Positions 41,510 through 50,374 of a stretch of DNA of 64,000 nucleotides are shown one piece after another (the first letter of the stretch is position 1; every line of letters starts with the position of its first letter). Both the position numbers and the translations under genes were made by a program. The stretch is taken from NCBI RefSeq assembly GCF_965227365.1, contig NZ_OZ245754.1, forward strand, positions 1,054,001 to 1,118,000. The letters run 5' to 3'. This DNA comes from Hwanghaeella sp965227365. Lineage in GTDB: Bacteria; Pseudomonadota; Alphaproteobacteria; UBA8366; Aestuariispiraceae. The notes beneath the pieces were generated by a model that was not told where the DNA came from, ran no database searches, and was given only the letters and a program-made list of their open reading frames with translations.

Positions 41510-42621
41510 TGCGGGACCCCGACATAGCGGCGGGCATACCTGGGGCCCAGGCTGGTCAGGATTTCATATCCGATCGTGCCTGCCTGGTCCGCCAGATCGT
41601 CGATCGTATGTGACGGTCCGATCAGTTCCACGGCGTCGCCGACCTTGGCGTCGGGCACGGCGGTGATGTCGAACGTGATGAGATCCATGGATACGCGGCC
41701 AACCAAAGGTACGGTCACGCCGTGCAGAACGGCCGTGGCCTTGTTGCTGAGCGATCGAAGATAACCGTCCGCGTAACCCACGCCTATCGTGGCGATCCGG
41801 CCCGGTTTTTCAACCTGATGGCCGGCACCATATCCAACGGTCTGAGGGGCGTCAACGTCCTGGATTTGAAGGATTTTTCCTTCCAGCGTGATGACCTGGC
41901 GCATCGGGTTCGGTGCCAGGGTGTTCGGTCTGCCGCCATAGAGAGCAACGCCCGGGCGGATATAGTCGAAATGCCAGGCCGGCCCCAGGAAGGTCGCGCT
42001 GCTGGCGGCAAGCATGGCATGGCTGTGCGGAATGCGCGGAACCATCGCCGCGAAACGATCACGTTGTCGTGCGTTCAAGGGATGGTCCGGTTCGTCCGCG
42101 CAGGCCATATGGCTCATCAGGTATCGGCATTCGAAGCCTGCGATGCGGCCCGGATCGGCGGCGAGGGTTTCAGCCTCGGCTGCCGGCAGGCCGACGCGTG
42201 TCATGCCGCTGTCCAGTTGCACCGCGGCGGCGCGCGGGCCGTGCGCGGCGCAGAAAGCGGCCCAACGGTCGACCTGCGACAGGTCGTTCAGAACCGGGAA
42301 CAGGTTGTGTTCCGGATAGGCTTGTTCTTCCCCGGTCATGAGCCCGTTCAGCACGCCGATCTCGATATCCGGATCCGGCAGCGCTTCGCGCACCTTGATG
42401 GCCTCGCTGAGATGGGCGGTGAAGAACAGTCGGCAGCCCGCCGATGCCAGGGTGGTCACCACCGGCGCGGTGCCCAATCCATACCCGTTCGCTTTTACGA
42501 CGGCGGCCGATTTGGCGGGCGCGGCCTTATCGGCCAGGAACCGCCAGTTCCAGGCAAGGGCGTCCAGGTCGATGGTCAACAGGGCCGGGGCATAGGCCGG
42601 GCCGGAAGGAAATGATGTCAT
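41506..42621 (-). CDS. alr: Alanine racemase
   Basis: A 371-residue PLP enzyme that makes D-alanine for peptidoglycan. The PLP lysine is Lys43 in VVKANGYGLG; the second catalytic Tyr region (QTVGYGAGH) and the C-terminal RVSMDLITFDIT stretch are both present. It starts only 5 bp after the dnaB stop on the same strand and overlaps mlaE, so it joins the replication/translation gene run to the phospholipid transport genes. Length is normal. Confidence 0.92.
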   Translation of the reverse strand: MTSFPSGPAYAPALLTIDLDALAWNWRFLADKAAPAKSAAVVKANGYGLGTAPVVTTLASAGCRLFFTAHLSEAIKVREALPDPDIEIGVLNGLMTGEEQAYPEHNLFPVLNDLSQVDRWAAFCAAHGPRAAAVQLDSGMTRVGLPAAEAETLAADPGRIAGFECRYLMSHMACADEPDHPLNARQRDRFAAMVPRIPHSHAMLAASSATFLGPAWHFDYIRPGVALYGGRPNTLAPNPMRQVITLEGKILQIQDVDAPQTVGYGAGHQVEKPGRIATIGVGYADGYLRSLSNKATAVLHGVTVPLVGRVSMDLITFDITAVPDAKVGDAVELIGPSHTIDDLADQAGTIGYEILTSLGPRYARRYVGVPQ

Positions 42622-42626
42622 GCGAA

Positions 42627-44153
42627 TTAGAATCCACCATCGTCATGGTGTCTGTCCAGGTCCGCGAAGCGCGTGTAGTTGCCGTCGAAGAACAATTCAA
42701 TAATGCCGATCGGACCATGACGCTGCTTGGCGATGATCACTTCGGCGATGTTGCGGCTGTCGGCCAGACGCTGGTTATGGCGTTCGACCCGTTCCTGGAA
42801 TTTGTCCGGCGCTTCGTTCTGCCGTTCCGTGGGATGCTCGCGCTGCAAATAGTATTCGGGCCGGTAAATGAAGGTCACCACGTCCGCATCCTGTTCGATC
42901 GAGCCCGATTCACGCAGGTCGGAGAGCTGCGGGCGCTTGTCTTCGCGCTGTTCGACCTGACGGCTCAACTGGCTGAGCGCCAGGACGGGCACATCCAGTT
43001 CCTTCGCCAGCGTTTTCAGCCCGCGGGTAATGTCGGAGACTTCCTGCACGCGGTTGTCTGACCGTTTTTCCGGCGGTCCCTGCAGCAGCTGCAGATAGTC
43101 GACCACGATGAAGTGGAGGCCGTGCTGGCGTTTCACGCGACGCGCGCGCTGCCGCAGCCCGGTGATCGAAAGGGCTGGGGTGTCGTCGATGAACAGCGGG
43201 ACCTGCGACATTTCATGCGCGGCGATGGCCAGGCGTTCGAATTCGTCATTCTCGATCTCACCGCGGCGAATCTTGTCGGAGGATACTTCCGACCGTTCCG
43301 ACAGGATACGGCCGGCCAACTGCTCGGCGGACATTTCGAGCGAGAAGAACAGCACCTTGCCGCCTTCCTCCCGGACATTGCCGGCCTCGTCCTCGATCCG
43401 CTTGTAGGCCTTGGCGGCGTTGAACGCCATGTTGGTGGCCAAGGCAGTTTTTCCCATCGACGGGCGTCCGGCCAGGATCAGCAAGTCCGACCGGTGCAGA
43501 CCGCCCAGCATCTGGTCGACATCCCGGAAGCCGGTGGTCACGCCGACCAGATGACTGTCCCGCTGATAGGCCTGCTCGGCCGCTTCCAGCGCGACTTCGA
43601 CCGCGGTTTTCAGGGTCGTTACACCGCGATCCACTTCGCCGGTGGTGGCCAGAGTGTAGAGGCGGTGCTCGGCGCGCTCGATCTGCTTTTCGGCGACGTC
43701 GTCGATATCCTCGAGGTCATAAGCCTCATTCACGACCATCTCGCCCAGCGTGATCAACTCGCGCTTCAGGTAAAGGTCGCGGATCGTCTCCGCGTAGTCC
43801 TTCGCATTGATGACCGAGATGACATTGGCGACGAGTTCATAAAGATAGGTCGAGCCGCCGACCTCCTTCACCAGAGGGTCGGAATCCAGGATATGGGCCA
43901 GGGTCGTCGCATTCGCGACCTGCCCCTTTTCCGTCACCTGCTTGATGGCCTTGAATATGCGCTGATGCTCGGGCGCATAGAAATGTTCCGAGGACAGCAG
44001 GTCTCCGACCTGCTCGAAGGTGCGGTTGTTCCGTAGGATCGCCCCAAGCAGGGCGGCTTCCACTTCCAGGTTATGCGGGGCTTCGCGCAAGATGCGCTCG
44101 TTTCCGTCGCCTTCAACCAGGCTGTGAACGTTCTGTATCGCCGATGTCGTCAT
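42627..44153 (-). CDS. dnaB: Replicative DNA helicase DnaB
   Basis: A 508-residue hexameric helicase. The N-terminal helical domain (PHNLEVEAALLGAILRNN) and the RecA-like C-terminal domain are both clear: Walker A GRPSMGKTALA, Walker B region FIVVDYLQLL, and the arginine finger region in QLSRQVEQREDKRPQ. It unwinds DNA at the replication fork with DnaG and the clamp loader. It lies downstream of rplI with a terminator between, so it likely has its own promoter or depends on read-through. Confidence 0.95.
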   Translation of the reverse strand: MTTSAIQNVHSLVEGDGNERILREAPHNLEVEAALLGAILRNNRTFEQVGDLLSSEHFYAPEHQRIFKAIKQVTEKGQVANATTLAHILDSDPLVKEVGGSTYLYELVANVISVINAKDYAETIRDLYLKRELITLGEMVVNEAYDLEDIDDVAEKQIERAEHRLYTLATTGEVDRGVTTLKTAVEVALEAAEQAYQRDSHLVGVTTGFRDVDQMLGGLHRSDLLILAGRPSMGKTALATNMAFNAAKAYKRIEDEAGNVREEGGKVLFFSLEMSAEQLAGRILSERSEVSSDKIRRGEIENDEFERLAIAAHEMSQVPLFIDDTPALSITGLRQRARRVKRQHGLHFIVVDYLQLLQGPPEKRSDNRVQEVSDITRGLKTLAKELDVPVLALSQLSRQVEQREDKRPQLSDLRESGSIEQDADVVTFIYRPEYYLQREHPTERQNEAPDKFQERVERHNQRLADSRNIAEVIIAKQRHGPIGIIELFFDGNYTRFADLDRHHDDGGF

Positions 44154-44284
44154 ACTGTCACACTAGGCCCATCGCGCCGGTCCGTCAGGAAGAACGAATA
44201 GTGAAACGTTCCTGTGGAAAACTTGGATAACGGGGACGTTGACAATTGACCCTCGGGTCGGCCCGGACGTCCACGAGACCCTTC

Positions 44285-44329
44285 CACAAGAAACCGAAAG
44301 GGCGTCCCTGGATTTCTCCGGGGACGCCC
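44285..44329 (-). terminator. Rho-independent terminator after rplI
   Basis: On the minus strand GGGCGTCCC and GGGACGCCC form a 9-bp stem, followed by TTTCGGTTTCTTG. It lies 25 bp past the rplI stop and separates the ribosomal genes from dnaB. Confidence 0.75.
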
Positions 44330-44353
44330 CATGGACGGTAATCCGATTCGGGA

Positions 44354-45001
44354 TCAGGCGGTTTCGCCTTCGTCCCCTTCCGTCGCTTCGCCTTCGGCTT
44401 CCGCTGCTTCCGCCGCTTCGTTGGCGGCGGCGGCTTCGGCCATGGCTTCGGCATGCTCGGCGGCAATCTGCGCGGCTTCCTGCTGGTCCAGCAGGGCAGC
44501 CGTCAGAACCGCCGGCTCACCGCGTGCGACGCGGTCGGCCTGGGCCTGGGCTTCTTCTTCGGACTGCGCGACGTTGACCTTCACCACCTCGGTGACTTCC
44601 GGGTGCAGGCGGACGCGAATGTCGAAGATGCCGAGCGTCTTGATCGGCTTGTCCAGAACGATCTGGCCGCGCGTCACCGTAAAGCCGGCGGCGGTAACCA
44701 CCTCGGCGATGTCGCGGGCATTGACCGAACCGTACAGATGGCCGGCTTCGGAGGCAGCGCGGATGATCACGACCGACAGGTCGGCCATCTTGGCGGCAAC
44801 CGCCTCGGCTTCGTTGCGGCGTTCCAGGTTCTGGGCTTCCAGCTGGGCACGTTCGGTTTCGAACCGCTTGATGTTGTCAGGCGTGGCGCGAAGCGCTTTG
44901 CCCTGCGGCAACAGGTAGTTCCGGGCAAAGCCGGGCTTGACCTTAACCTGGTCGCCCATCTGGCCCAGTTTCTCGACCCGTTCCAAAAGGATGATCTGCA
45001 T
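44354..45001 (-). CDS. rplI: 50S ribosomal protein L9 with long acidic/alanine-rich tail
   Basis: A 215-residue bL9; bacterial L9 is normally about 150. The N-domain MQIILLERVEKLGQMGD and the VKPGFARNYLLPQGKA helix are typical, and the C-domain includes EAGHLYGSVNARDIA. From about residue 165 on, the chain is a low-complexity Ala/Glu tail, a family trait in many alphaproteobacteria but long here. GAGGGGA lies 8 bases before ATG. It is third in the rpsF-rpsR-rplI operon. Confidence 0.95.
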   Translation of the reverse strand: MQIILLERVEKLGQMGDQVKVKPGFARNYLLPQGKALRATPDNIKRFETERAQLEAQNLERRNEAEAVAAKMADLSVVIIRAASEAGHLYGSVNARDIAEVVTAAGFTVTRGQIVLDKPIKTLGIFDIRVRLHPEVTEVVKVNVAQSEEEAQAQADRVARGEPAVLTAALLDQQEAAQIAAEHAEAMAEAAAANEAAEAAEAEGEATEGDEGETA

Positions 45002-45014
45002 GATGTCGTCCCCT

Positions 45015-45260
45015 CTAGTTATTCAGGACGTAGGGCAGCAGACCGAGATAGCGCGCGCGCTTGATCGCCTTGGCGAGCTGACGCTGCTTCTTGATGCTGA
45101 CCGCGGTGATGCGGGACGGAACAATCTTGCCGCGTTCGGAGATGAAGCGCTGCAGCAACTTCACATCCTTGTAGTCGATCGTCGGAGCGTTCGGACCGGA
45201 GAACGGGCAGGACTTCTTGCGGCGGAAAAACGGCCGCCGGCCGAATGGGCGCGTACTCAT
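45015..45260 (-). CDS. rpsR: 30S ribosomal protein S18
   Basis: An 81-residue bS18. The DYKDVKLLQRFISERGKIVP core and AVSIKKQRQLAKAIKRAR are the family signature. Its start overlaps the rpsF stop by four bases, and rplI follows 13 bp later. S18 binds S6 on the 30S platform. Confidence 0.95.
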   Translation of the reverse strand: MSTRPFGRRPFFRRKKSCPFSGPNAPTIDYKDVKLLQRFISERGKIVPSRITAVSIKKQRQLAKAIKRARYLGLLPYVLNN

Positions 45261-45712
45261 TCTTGAGCTCCTTCCGTTTGGGCAGAACGGTCTTCACGGC
45301 GCGGGCGATAGCCACGGTCGCCGCGATCTCCACGGTCACCACGATCGCCGCGGTCACCACGGTCTCCGCGATCGCCACGGCCGCGTTCTTCCCGGCGCTG
45401 CAGGACGGCGCTGGGCTCTTCCGGCAGGTCGTCGGTACGGACCGTCATGTACCGCAGGACGTCTTCGGAAAGGCGCATGACGCGTTCCATTTCCGCGACG
45501 ACTTCCGGCTTGGCGTCGTAGTTGAACATGACATAGTGACCCTTCCGGTTCTTTTTGATCCGGTAGGCCAAGTTCTTCAGGCCCCAGCTTTCCCGACGGG
45601 AAATCTTGCCTTCATTGGAGGTGATGTGTTCCGCATACTGGTCGGCGAGCGTTTCCACCTGGGCGGCGGAAATGTCCTGCCGTGCGATGAACACGGTTTC
45701 ATAAAAAGCCAC
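45257..45712 (-). CDS. rpsF: 30S ribosomal protein S6 with tandem GDR tail
   Basis: A 151-residue bS6, longer than the usual roughly 100-130. The ferredoxin-like core (FYETVFIARQDIS, LAYRIKKNRKGHYVMFNYD) is canonical and starts from a GTG at 45712 with AAGGGAGA upstream. From residue about 111 the tail has seven GDR tripeptides in a row and a closing GYR (coded at about 45313-45387), then RPRRED. It is the first gene of the ribosomal-protein operon. Confidence 0.95.
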   Translation of the reverse strand: MAFYETVFIARQDISAAQVETLADQYAEHITSNEGKISRRESWGLKNLAYRIKKNRKGHYVMFNYDAKPEVVAEMERVMRLSEDVLRYMTVRTDDLPEEPSAVLQRREERGRGDRGDRGDRGDRGDRGDRGDRGYRPRREDRSAQTEGAQE

Positions 45713-46013
45713 GAGTGTATCTCCCTTCGGCTCGTTTCGATCCAGCGCAGTTTCCGGCCATTCCGGCTCTGCCGCCTGGATCCAGCCGACGGCTTGTCGG
45801 ACCCCATGGTTTTGGCATTCGGGTCGCTATCCGCCGGCAAGGAGTTAAGTCACGCGGAAACTCTCTTCGGCGCGACCGGCGGCTTATACGGGCTGCACCC
45901 TGCCGATGCAAGCCCTAAATCCCGGATTTCCGCGCTTTGTCGCGTGTGTGGGGCAAAGAAAAAGGGAGCGCCGAAGCGCTCCCTTATCACCTTCGTAGCG
46001 GCCTTGGCGGCGT
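45713..46013. other. 301-bp intergenic region between rpsF and the Cache-domain gene
   Basis: It holds the leader and promoter of the rpsF operon (minus strand) and, at its right end, the terminator of the minus-strand Cache gene (listed separately). No gene is supported. Confidence 0.6.
45955..45985 (-). terminator. Rho-independent terminator of the Cache-domain gene
   Basis: On the minus strand AAGGGAGCGC pairs with GCGCTCCCTT around a TTCG tetraloop (45962-45985) and runs into TTTCTTTG. It is among the strongest terminators in the window. Confidence 0.88.
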
Positions 46014-46595
46014 TTACAGGTTCTCTACGTTGATGCCGAGGGTGATGGCGCCGATCGGCTTGCCGTCGGTGGGGTCCACGACGGTTGCGCTGACCTGGGA
46101 CTGGAAGGTTTGCGAACTGTCGTCGAATTCCACCTCATCGACGAAAACCGCGTCCGGTCCGGCTTGGTAGGTTTTCTGCCACTTGCCTTCGTCACCCTGC
46201 ATGTAGTCGGAGGTCACGTCGCTCTGGCCGACATTCAATCCCTTGTTATCCATCACGAAGATTTCGCTGAAAATGCCGTTCGAGCCTTCCTTCTTGCCGG
46301 TCAGGAATTTGGAGATGTCCTTGCCGAGCACGCGGTTGATCAACTCGCCGCCGCCGGCCTCTGCTTCGGCGCGCCACTTCTTGTCCAGCGCGTCGATATC
46401 CGCGTCACCGAGGTTGGCGTGTTCCGTGTTCTGGGCTTTGACCGCATCCACAATAGCGGGGTCGCTGAGCCAGGTTCGGACCTGGTTGTTCAAAATATCC
46501 AATATTTGCGCTTCGAATTCATTCGCCAGGGCGCTGGTCGCCGACATGCAGACCAGAATTCCCGAAAAAGCAACGCCTAAGATTTTGTTTTTCAT
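46014..46595 (-). CDS. Periplasmic stand-alone Cache/PDC-like sensor protein
   Basis: A 193-residue exported protein. A signal peptide (MKNKILGVAFSGILVCMSAT, cut near ALA-NEF) is followed by a helical part and then a Cache-type core: FSEIFVMDNKGLNVGQSD and a closing TDGKPIGAITLGINVENL. These resemble the ligand-binding fold of chemoreceptors, but no membrane anchor or signalling domain follows, so it would be free in the periplasm. It is divergent from a chemoreceptor gene at 46740, suggesting a ligand-scavenging or co-receptor role. The function is inferred. Confidence 0.7.
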   Translation of the reverse strand: MKNKILGVAFSGILVCMSATSALANEFEAQILDILNNQVRTWLSDPAIVDAVKAQNTEHANLGDADIDALDKKWRAEAEAGGGELINRVLGKDISKFLTGKKEGSNGIFSEIFVMDNKGLNVGQSDVTSDYMQGDEGKWQKTYQAGPDAVFVDEVEFDDSSQTFQSQVSATVVDPTDGKPIGAITLGINVENL

Positions 46596-46739
46596 AAGTT
46601 TTCCTCCGCTTTCGAGTCGTGTGGTTGTTCTTTAGATGCGTGTTTCCTGATGTTTTTTTCGCACATTTTCGTAAACGGATAATTAATGTTGATGCATCAG
46701 AATGATGAAAAATATCGACAAAAGTCTGGAGGGAATCCC

Positions 46740-49142
46740 ATGCGCATAGGTCCGAAGTTAGGGCTTGGTTTCGCGGCGGTGCTTGTCTTGACCGGCGTGA
46801 TCGGCGCGGTCGGTTATTCGGCGCTCGGCACCTATTCGGCCGGCGTCGGCGCACTGGATAAAGTGAGCGAACTGTCCGGTAACCTGGCCAAGGCATCGCA
46901 GACCGTCGCGGAGTTTCGCCTGTCACGATCGCCGGAGGTCGGCGAGCGGGCGGACGAGATCCTGTTGCAGGCGCTGGCTGATGCCAAAGCCCTGCAGGAG
47001 AATGCCGATGACGACGCGCTGAAGGCGGATGTTGCGCAAGCGGTTGAGGCGATTTCCGGTTTCGAGCACGCGGTTGCGAAAATGAAGGAACTGGTCGCCA
47101 CCGGGAATGAATTGTCCGCGAAGGCGGATCGGGCGATGGCCGATATGGCCTCCCTGGCGGATGATATTAGCGCCGAAGCGGCGGTTTTCGCACAGCAGGC
47201 CGAAGTTGCTTTGGAAGAGGCCAATGCGCTGAGCGAGAAACGGCTTGGGACGAACGAATTTGCCAAGGAACTCGTCAATCTCGCCCTCAAAGCCCGCCAG
47301 TCAGAGACCGCCTATCGTCTGTCCTGGTCCGAAGAGGATCTTCAGGCCACCAACGACTTCACAAAAGGTATGTTTCTAACGGCCCTGCGCATGAAAAAGG
47401 CGACGAAAGGCTCGGAAGAGGAAGCGATCGCCGCCAAGATCGCCGATGCGGTCAATGTGTACCGGAAATCTTTTCAAGCTTTGACCAAAGCCTTCACGGC
47501 CGCGTCCGATCCGACCGAGGCACAGGAAAACCTGCGGAAATCGAGTACCAAGATCGGCGCCTTCACGGATGCGCTCAGCAAGCGCAACGCCAAGGCGATC
47601 GCGGAGGCGACGGCGCAGGCGGAGGACAGTCGCGCGACCATGGCGCGCATGTCCGCGTTGCGCCTTGCTTCGTCGCAACTGGTCGGCGCGGTCCGGCTTG
47701 CCGGCATCGCCCAGCGTGATCTTGTCGGTGGGGACGGGGACGCAGCAACACGGATCGAAGAGGCCCTGGATGCCGGCGCGGCGCTGACGGAAAGCGCGCA
47801 GCAATTCGCGGAAGGCACCGGCGCGACGGAAAACTTGGCCAAGTTTGCCCAGGCCATGGATGAGTTTCGGGCCCTCGCCCGGGAAACCGGCGGCGTGCTG
47901 TCGGACATCAATCAGGCCGAGGCGGTCATGACCGAGGACTTGAACCGGGCGCTATCCGCCTTCTCGCAGGTCGAAGAAATGATGACGGCCAGCCTGGAGA
48001 CCACCCGCTCGAACAGCGGCACGCTGATCATCGGGGCCTGCATCGCGGCCATCGTCCTTGGTGTCGTGATCGCGCTCTTCATGGGCCGAAGCATCTCTAA
48101 GCCGCTGCACCAGATCAGCGAAGCGATGGAACGGTTGAGCAACGACGAGCTCGATGTCGAAATTCCCGGCGCGGGACGCGCGGACGAGGTCGGCGAAATG
48201 GCGGGCGCGGTCGAAGTGTTCAAGGCGCAAGCGATCGAAGTGCGTCAGCATCGTGAACAGGAAGCCGCGCGCGCAGAGGAAGCCGAGCGCGAGAAGAAGG
48301 CGAACATGATGCGCATGGCGGACGATTTCCAGAAAGCGCTGGGATCGGCTGTGGATTCGGTTCGCAACTCGGCACGAGAAATCGGCAAGTCGGCGAACCA
48401 AATGACCAGTCTCGCGGACGATACCCGCAACCAGAGCAGTTCCGCCGCGAGCGCTACCGAAGCGGCGAACGGCTCGGTTCAGGCCATGGCTGCGGCGGCG
48501 GAGGAACTCGCGGCCTCGATCGCGGATGTGAACCGTCGTGTCGGTCAATCGGCCGAGATCGCGTCCAACGCCGTTCAGGCGGCGGACAGCACGTCGGCAA
48601 CAGTGGGAGAACTGGCCGATGCGAGCAATCGGATCAGCGACGTACTGACCGTCATTAACGATATTGCCGAGCAGACCAATCTGCTGGCGCTGAACGCGAC
48701 GATCGAGGCGGCCCGCGCCGGCGATGCCGGAAAGGGATTCGCCGTGGTTGCGGGCGAGGTCAAGAATCTGGCCAATCAGACCGGCAAGGCGACGGAGGAA
48801 ATCGCGACCCATGTGGAGGCGATGCAGCGCGTGACCAAGAACGCGGTGGATGCCATCCGCTCGATCAGCGAGACGATCCGCGAGGTTCACACCATCGCGT
48901 CCGAAATCGCATCGGCCGTGGAGCAGCAGGACGACGCGACCCGGGAAATTGCCCAAAGCGCGCAGGCTGCTTCCGGCAGCGCCGCGGGGGTCAGCCAGAA
49001 TGTCGAGGTCGTGCAGCGCGCGGCCAATGACACCGGTGCGGCCGCCTCGCAAATCACCAGTGCCATCGGCGAGCTCGGTAAGAAGGCCGACGACATGGCG
49101 ACCGAGTTGGAGAGTTTCCTCAACCGCGTCCGGTCCGGCTGA
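46740..49142 (+). CDS. Methyl-accepting chemotaxis protein
   Basis: An 800-residue chemoreceptor. The first membrane helix is GFAAVLVLTGVIGAVGYSAL, a long helical periplasmic domain of about 400 residues follows, and the second helix is TLIIGACIAAIVLGVVIALF. HAMP (RSISKPLHQISEAMERL) and the cytoplasmic signalling hairpin with the conserved tip (INDIAEQTNLLALNATIEAA) complete it. GGAGGGA lies 7 bases before ATG 46740. Its large sensor is of the helical-bundle kind, and the ligand is unknown. The adjacent divergent Cache protein may be its partner. No cheA, cheW or cheR is nearby. Confidence 0.93.
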   Translation: MRIGPKLGLGFAAVLVLTGVIGAVGYSALGTYSAGVGALDKVSELSGNLAKASQTVAEFRLSRSPEVGERADEILLQALADAKALQENADDDALKADVAQAVEAISGFEHAVAKMKELVATGNELSAKADRAMADMASLADDISAEAAVFAQQAEVALEEANALSEKRLGTNEFAKELVNLALKARQSETAYRLSWSEEDLQATNDFTKGMFLTALRMKKATKGSEEEAIAAKIADAVNVYRKSFQALTKAFTAASDPTEAQENLRKSSTKIGAFTDALSKRNAKAIAEATAQAEDSRATMARMSALRLASSQLVGAVRLAGIAQRDLVGGDGDAATRIEEALDAGAALTESAQQFAEGTGATENLAKFAQAMDEFRALARETGGVLSDINQAEAVMTEDLNRALSAFSQVEEMMTASLETTRSNSGTLIIGACIAAIVLGVVIALFMGRSISKPLHQISEAMERLSNDELDVEIPGAGRADEVGEMAGAVEVFKAQAIEVRQHREQEAARAEEAEREKKANMMRMADDFQKALGSAVDSVRNSAREIGKSANQMTSLADDTRNQSSSAASATEAANGSVQAMAAAAEELAASIADVNRRVGQSAEIASNAVQAADSTSATVGELADASNRISDVLTVINDIAEQTNLLALNATIEAARAGDAGKGFAVVAGEVKNLANQTGKATEEIATHVEAMQRVTKNAVDAIRSISETIREVHTIASEIASAVEQQDDATREIAQSAQAASGSAAGVSQNVEVVQRAANDTGAAASQITSAIGELGKKADDMATELESFLNRVRSG

Positions 49143-49298
49143 GCGCGCCGTAAACAGTTCGGTCTGTCCGAATTGGGGCCGGGCCACCTTGCCAACCGCG
49201 ATTGAGCCGGTAAAAAGAGCGCAAGGACGGCCCCGGCCTGTGGCGCTTGCGCGGCGCAGGGGGACCAAATCATATCAAGACAAAGCGGGGGCGCTCAG

Positions 49299-50240
49299 AT
49301 GGCGCGGGCATTCGTATTTCCCGGACAGGGATCGCAGGCGGTTGGCATGGGAGTCGAGTTGGCGGAAGCCTTCCCGGTGGCCCGGGAAACCTTCGAGGAA
49401 GTGGACGAGGCACTGCAACAGCACCTCTTCCGTCTGATGAAGGAAGGCCCCGAAGGCGATCTGACCCTGACGGAAAATGCTCAACCGGCCCTGATGGCCG
49501 TAAGCTTGGCCGCGGTGCGCGTGCTCGAAAGCGAAAGCGGCAAGTCGCTCGCCGATCTGGGCGACCTCGTCGCGGGGCACAGCCTGGGCGAATATTCCGC
49601 GCTGGCGGCGGCGCGGTCCTTCAGCCTCGCCGACGCGGCGCGGCTTTTAAAGCTGCGCGGTCAGTCGATGCAGGCCGCGGTCCCGGTAGGTGAGGGCGCG
49701 ATGGCCGCCATCCTGGGGTTGGACCTCGCCGATGCGGAAGCGGTCGCGGAAGAGGCGGCGCAGGGGGAAGTCTGCAACGCCGCGAACGACAACGCGCCGG
49801 GCCAGATCGTCTTGAGCGGTGCGGCCGCTGCGATCGAGCGGGCGGTGGTGATCGCCAAGGAAAAGGGCGCCAAGCGCGCCATGCCGCTGCCGGTTTCCGC
49901 GCCGTTCCATTGCGACATGATGCAGCCCGCCGCCGAAGCGATGGCGGATGCCCTGGGCAAGGTGAACATCCAGGCGCCGTCCCTCCCGCTCGTTGCCAAC
50001 GTCACGGCCGAATTCGTGACCTCGCCGGACCGCATTCGCGAATTGTTGGTTCAGCAGGTCTGCGGTCGGGTGCGCTGGCGTGAAAGCGTGCTGTTCATGA
50101 AAGGGCAAAACGTGGACACTCTGGTCGAGGTCGGCGCCGGCAAGGTGCTGACCGGGCTGGTTCGCCGCATCGACAAGGAAATGACCGGGACAGCGGTCAA
50201 CACGCCTGCCGATATCGAGGCGTTCCTGGGCTCGATCTGA
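49299..50240 (+). CDS. fabD: Malonyl-CoA:ACP transacylase FabD
   Basis: A 313-residue acyltransferase that moves malonyl to ACP to supply fatty acid chain elongation. The nucleophile is Ser95 in AGHSLGEYSAL; FVFPGQGSQ begins the chain, and the conserved His is in VSAPFHCDMM. It starts the fabD-fabG-acpP-fabF run. The upstream Shine-Dalgarno is poor (GGGGGCG). Confidence 0.93.
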   Translation: MARAFVFPGQGSQAVGMGVELAEAFPVARETFEEVDEALQQHLFRLMKEGPEGDLTLTENAQPALMAVSLAAVRVLESESGKSLADLGDLVAGHSLGEYSALAAARSFSLADAARLLKLRGQSMQAAVPVGEGAMAAILGLDLADAEAVAEEAAQGEVCNAANDNAPGQIVLSGAAAAIERAVVIAKEKGAKRAMPLPVSAPFHCDMMQPAAEAMADALGKVNIQAPSLPLVANVTAEFVTSPDRIRELLVQQVCGRVRWRESVLFMKGQNVDTLVEVGAGKVLTGLVRRIDKEMTGTAVNTPADIEAFLGSI

Positions 50241-50292
50241 TCGGGATCGTGAGATCTTGAGGAGGCCCGCGATAGAATCGCGTTAAGGGAGC

Positions 50293-50330
50293 CCTGGCGA
50301 GGCGTGCCGGGTCTTCCCGGCGATGCCAGG
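50293..50330 (+). promoter_or_regulatory. Nested hairpins in the fabD-fabG intergenic leader
   Basis: CCTGGC (50293-50298) pairs with GCCAGG (50325-50330), enclosing GCCGGG (50306-50311) and CCCGGC (50316-50321) around TCTT. The structure ends 44 bp before the fabG ATG. No T-run follows, so it looks more like an mRNA structure than a terminator. Confidence 0.45.
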
Positions 50331-50374
50331 TAAAAGACGACATTGGAATATATAGAGAAAGCGGGAAGGTGAGT

